In this document: piece by piece, positions 5,554 to 5,746 of the stretch
How positions within the stretch are numbered: the stretch's first letter is position 1
Layout of the letters: each line of letters opens with the position of its first letter
DNA from: Chitinophagaceae bacterium
GTDB taxonomy: Bacteria; Bacteroidota; Bacteroidia; Chitinophagales; Chitinophagaceae
Direction: 5' to 3'
Assembly (NCBI GenBank): GCA_030151745.1
Contig: JASLDA010000114.1
Location: 1 to 5,746, forward strand
Length of the DNA stretch: 5,746 nucleotides
Notes under the pieces: model-generated
Told to the model about the DNA's origin: nothing
What the model saw: only the letters and a program-made list of their open reading frames with translations
Database searches by the model: none
Translations under genes and position numbers: made by a program

Positions 5554-5746
5554 TGGATCTCGATCAAACCGGTGGAGAATGATTCCCGCGGACGCTTTAT
5601 GCTGTGGCAATATGAAGTGCCGGCATGGGTCGTCGGGTATGAGCTCGATTGGCATGCCCAGGAAATCTTCGTTTATGAATTCGCACAGGATGAGGCGCAG
5701 CTGTTCGAATTGTTGCGGATCAGAAACATTGACCCGTTGAGCTTCG
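5554..5746 (+). CDS. Unrecognised protein, 5' boundary unresolved, runs off window
   Basis: The frame beginning TGG at 5554 is open to the window end and reads as a normal protein: WISIKPVENDSRGRF, then MLWQYEVPAWVVGYELDWHA, then QEIFVYEFAQDEAQLFELL and RIRNIDPLSF. Hydrophobic and acidic residues alternate as in folded alpha/beta proteins, and codon third positions look like those of the neighbouring genes. The same frame is open further back to ATG 5191, but the stretch 5191-5400 is Arg/Cys-rich and overlaps the hairpins, so it is probably not translated. Candidate starts are GTG 5572 and ATG 5599. The better-looking residues begin before 5599, so the true start may be further upstream at a non-ATG codon, or the gene may be 5'-damaged. 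I do not recognise the family and assign no function. Confidence 0.5.

Overview
The window looks like a chromosomal segment of a GC-rich member of the Bacteroidota, tentatively of the Chitinophagales type. Three independent signs support this. The first gene ends in a type IX secretion C-terminal sorting domain. Two promoters match the Bacteroidota form TTG-N(16-18)-TAnnTTTG. The start codons lack well-spaced Shine-Dalgarno sites. The order-level guess is an inference from general resemblance only.

Layout: (1) 1-425, the 3' end of a large secreted protein gene (+), closed by a stem-loop and a strong rho-independent terminator (456-490). (2) 606-1442 (+), a WalJ/YycJ-type metallo-beta-lactamase-fold nuclease with its own promoter at 546-574; its last five residues (QMSLF) resemble a sliding-clamp-binding peptide. 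(3) 1443-1700, a convergent spacer made almost entirely of small degenerate repeats. (4) 1701-2495 (-), a signal-peptide-bearing outer-membrane beta-barrel protein with a His/Met-rich N-terminus. (5) 2496-2648, a divergent promoter region with a near-consensus lon promoter and a short palindrome. (6) 2649-5066 (+), a complete ATP-dependent protease Lon (LonA). (7) 5067-5170, a repeat element related to the one behind walJ, then the lon terminator. (8) 5183-5460, GC-rich DNA dominated by a perfect 22-bp inverted repeat and a second imperfect one, probably non-coding. (9) From about 5554 to the window end, a protein-like open frame (+) that runs off the edge and that I do not recognise.

The genes do not form one operon. 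Each complete gene appears to be its own transcription unit, and the OMP gene and lon are divergent. walJ (DNA maintenance) and lon (protein quality control) are housekeeping genes. The OMP gene and the first gene are envelope or secreted functions.

I see no defence system, integrase, transposase, CRISPR array, tRNA or rRNA. The least explained parts are the octamer-phased elements behind walJ and lon and the large hairpin after lon.
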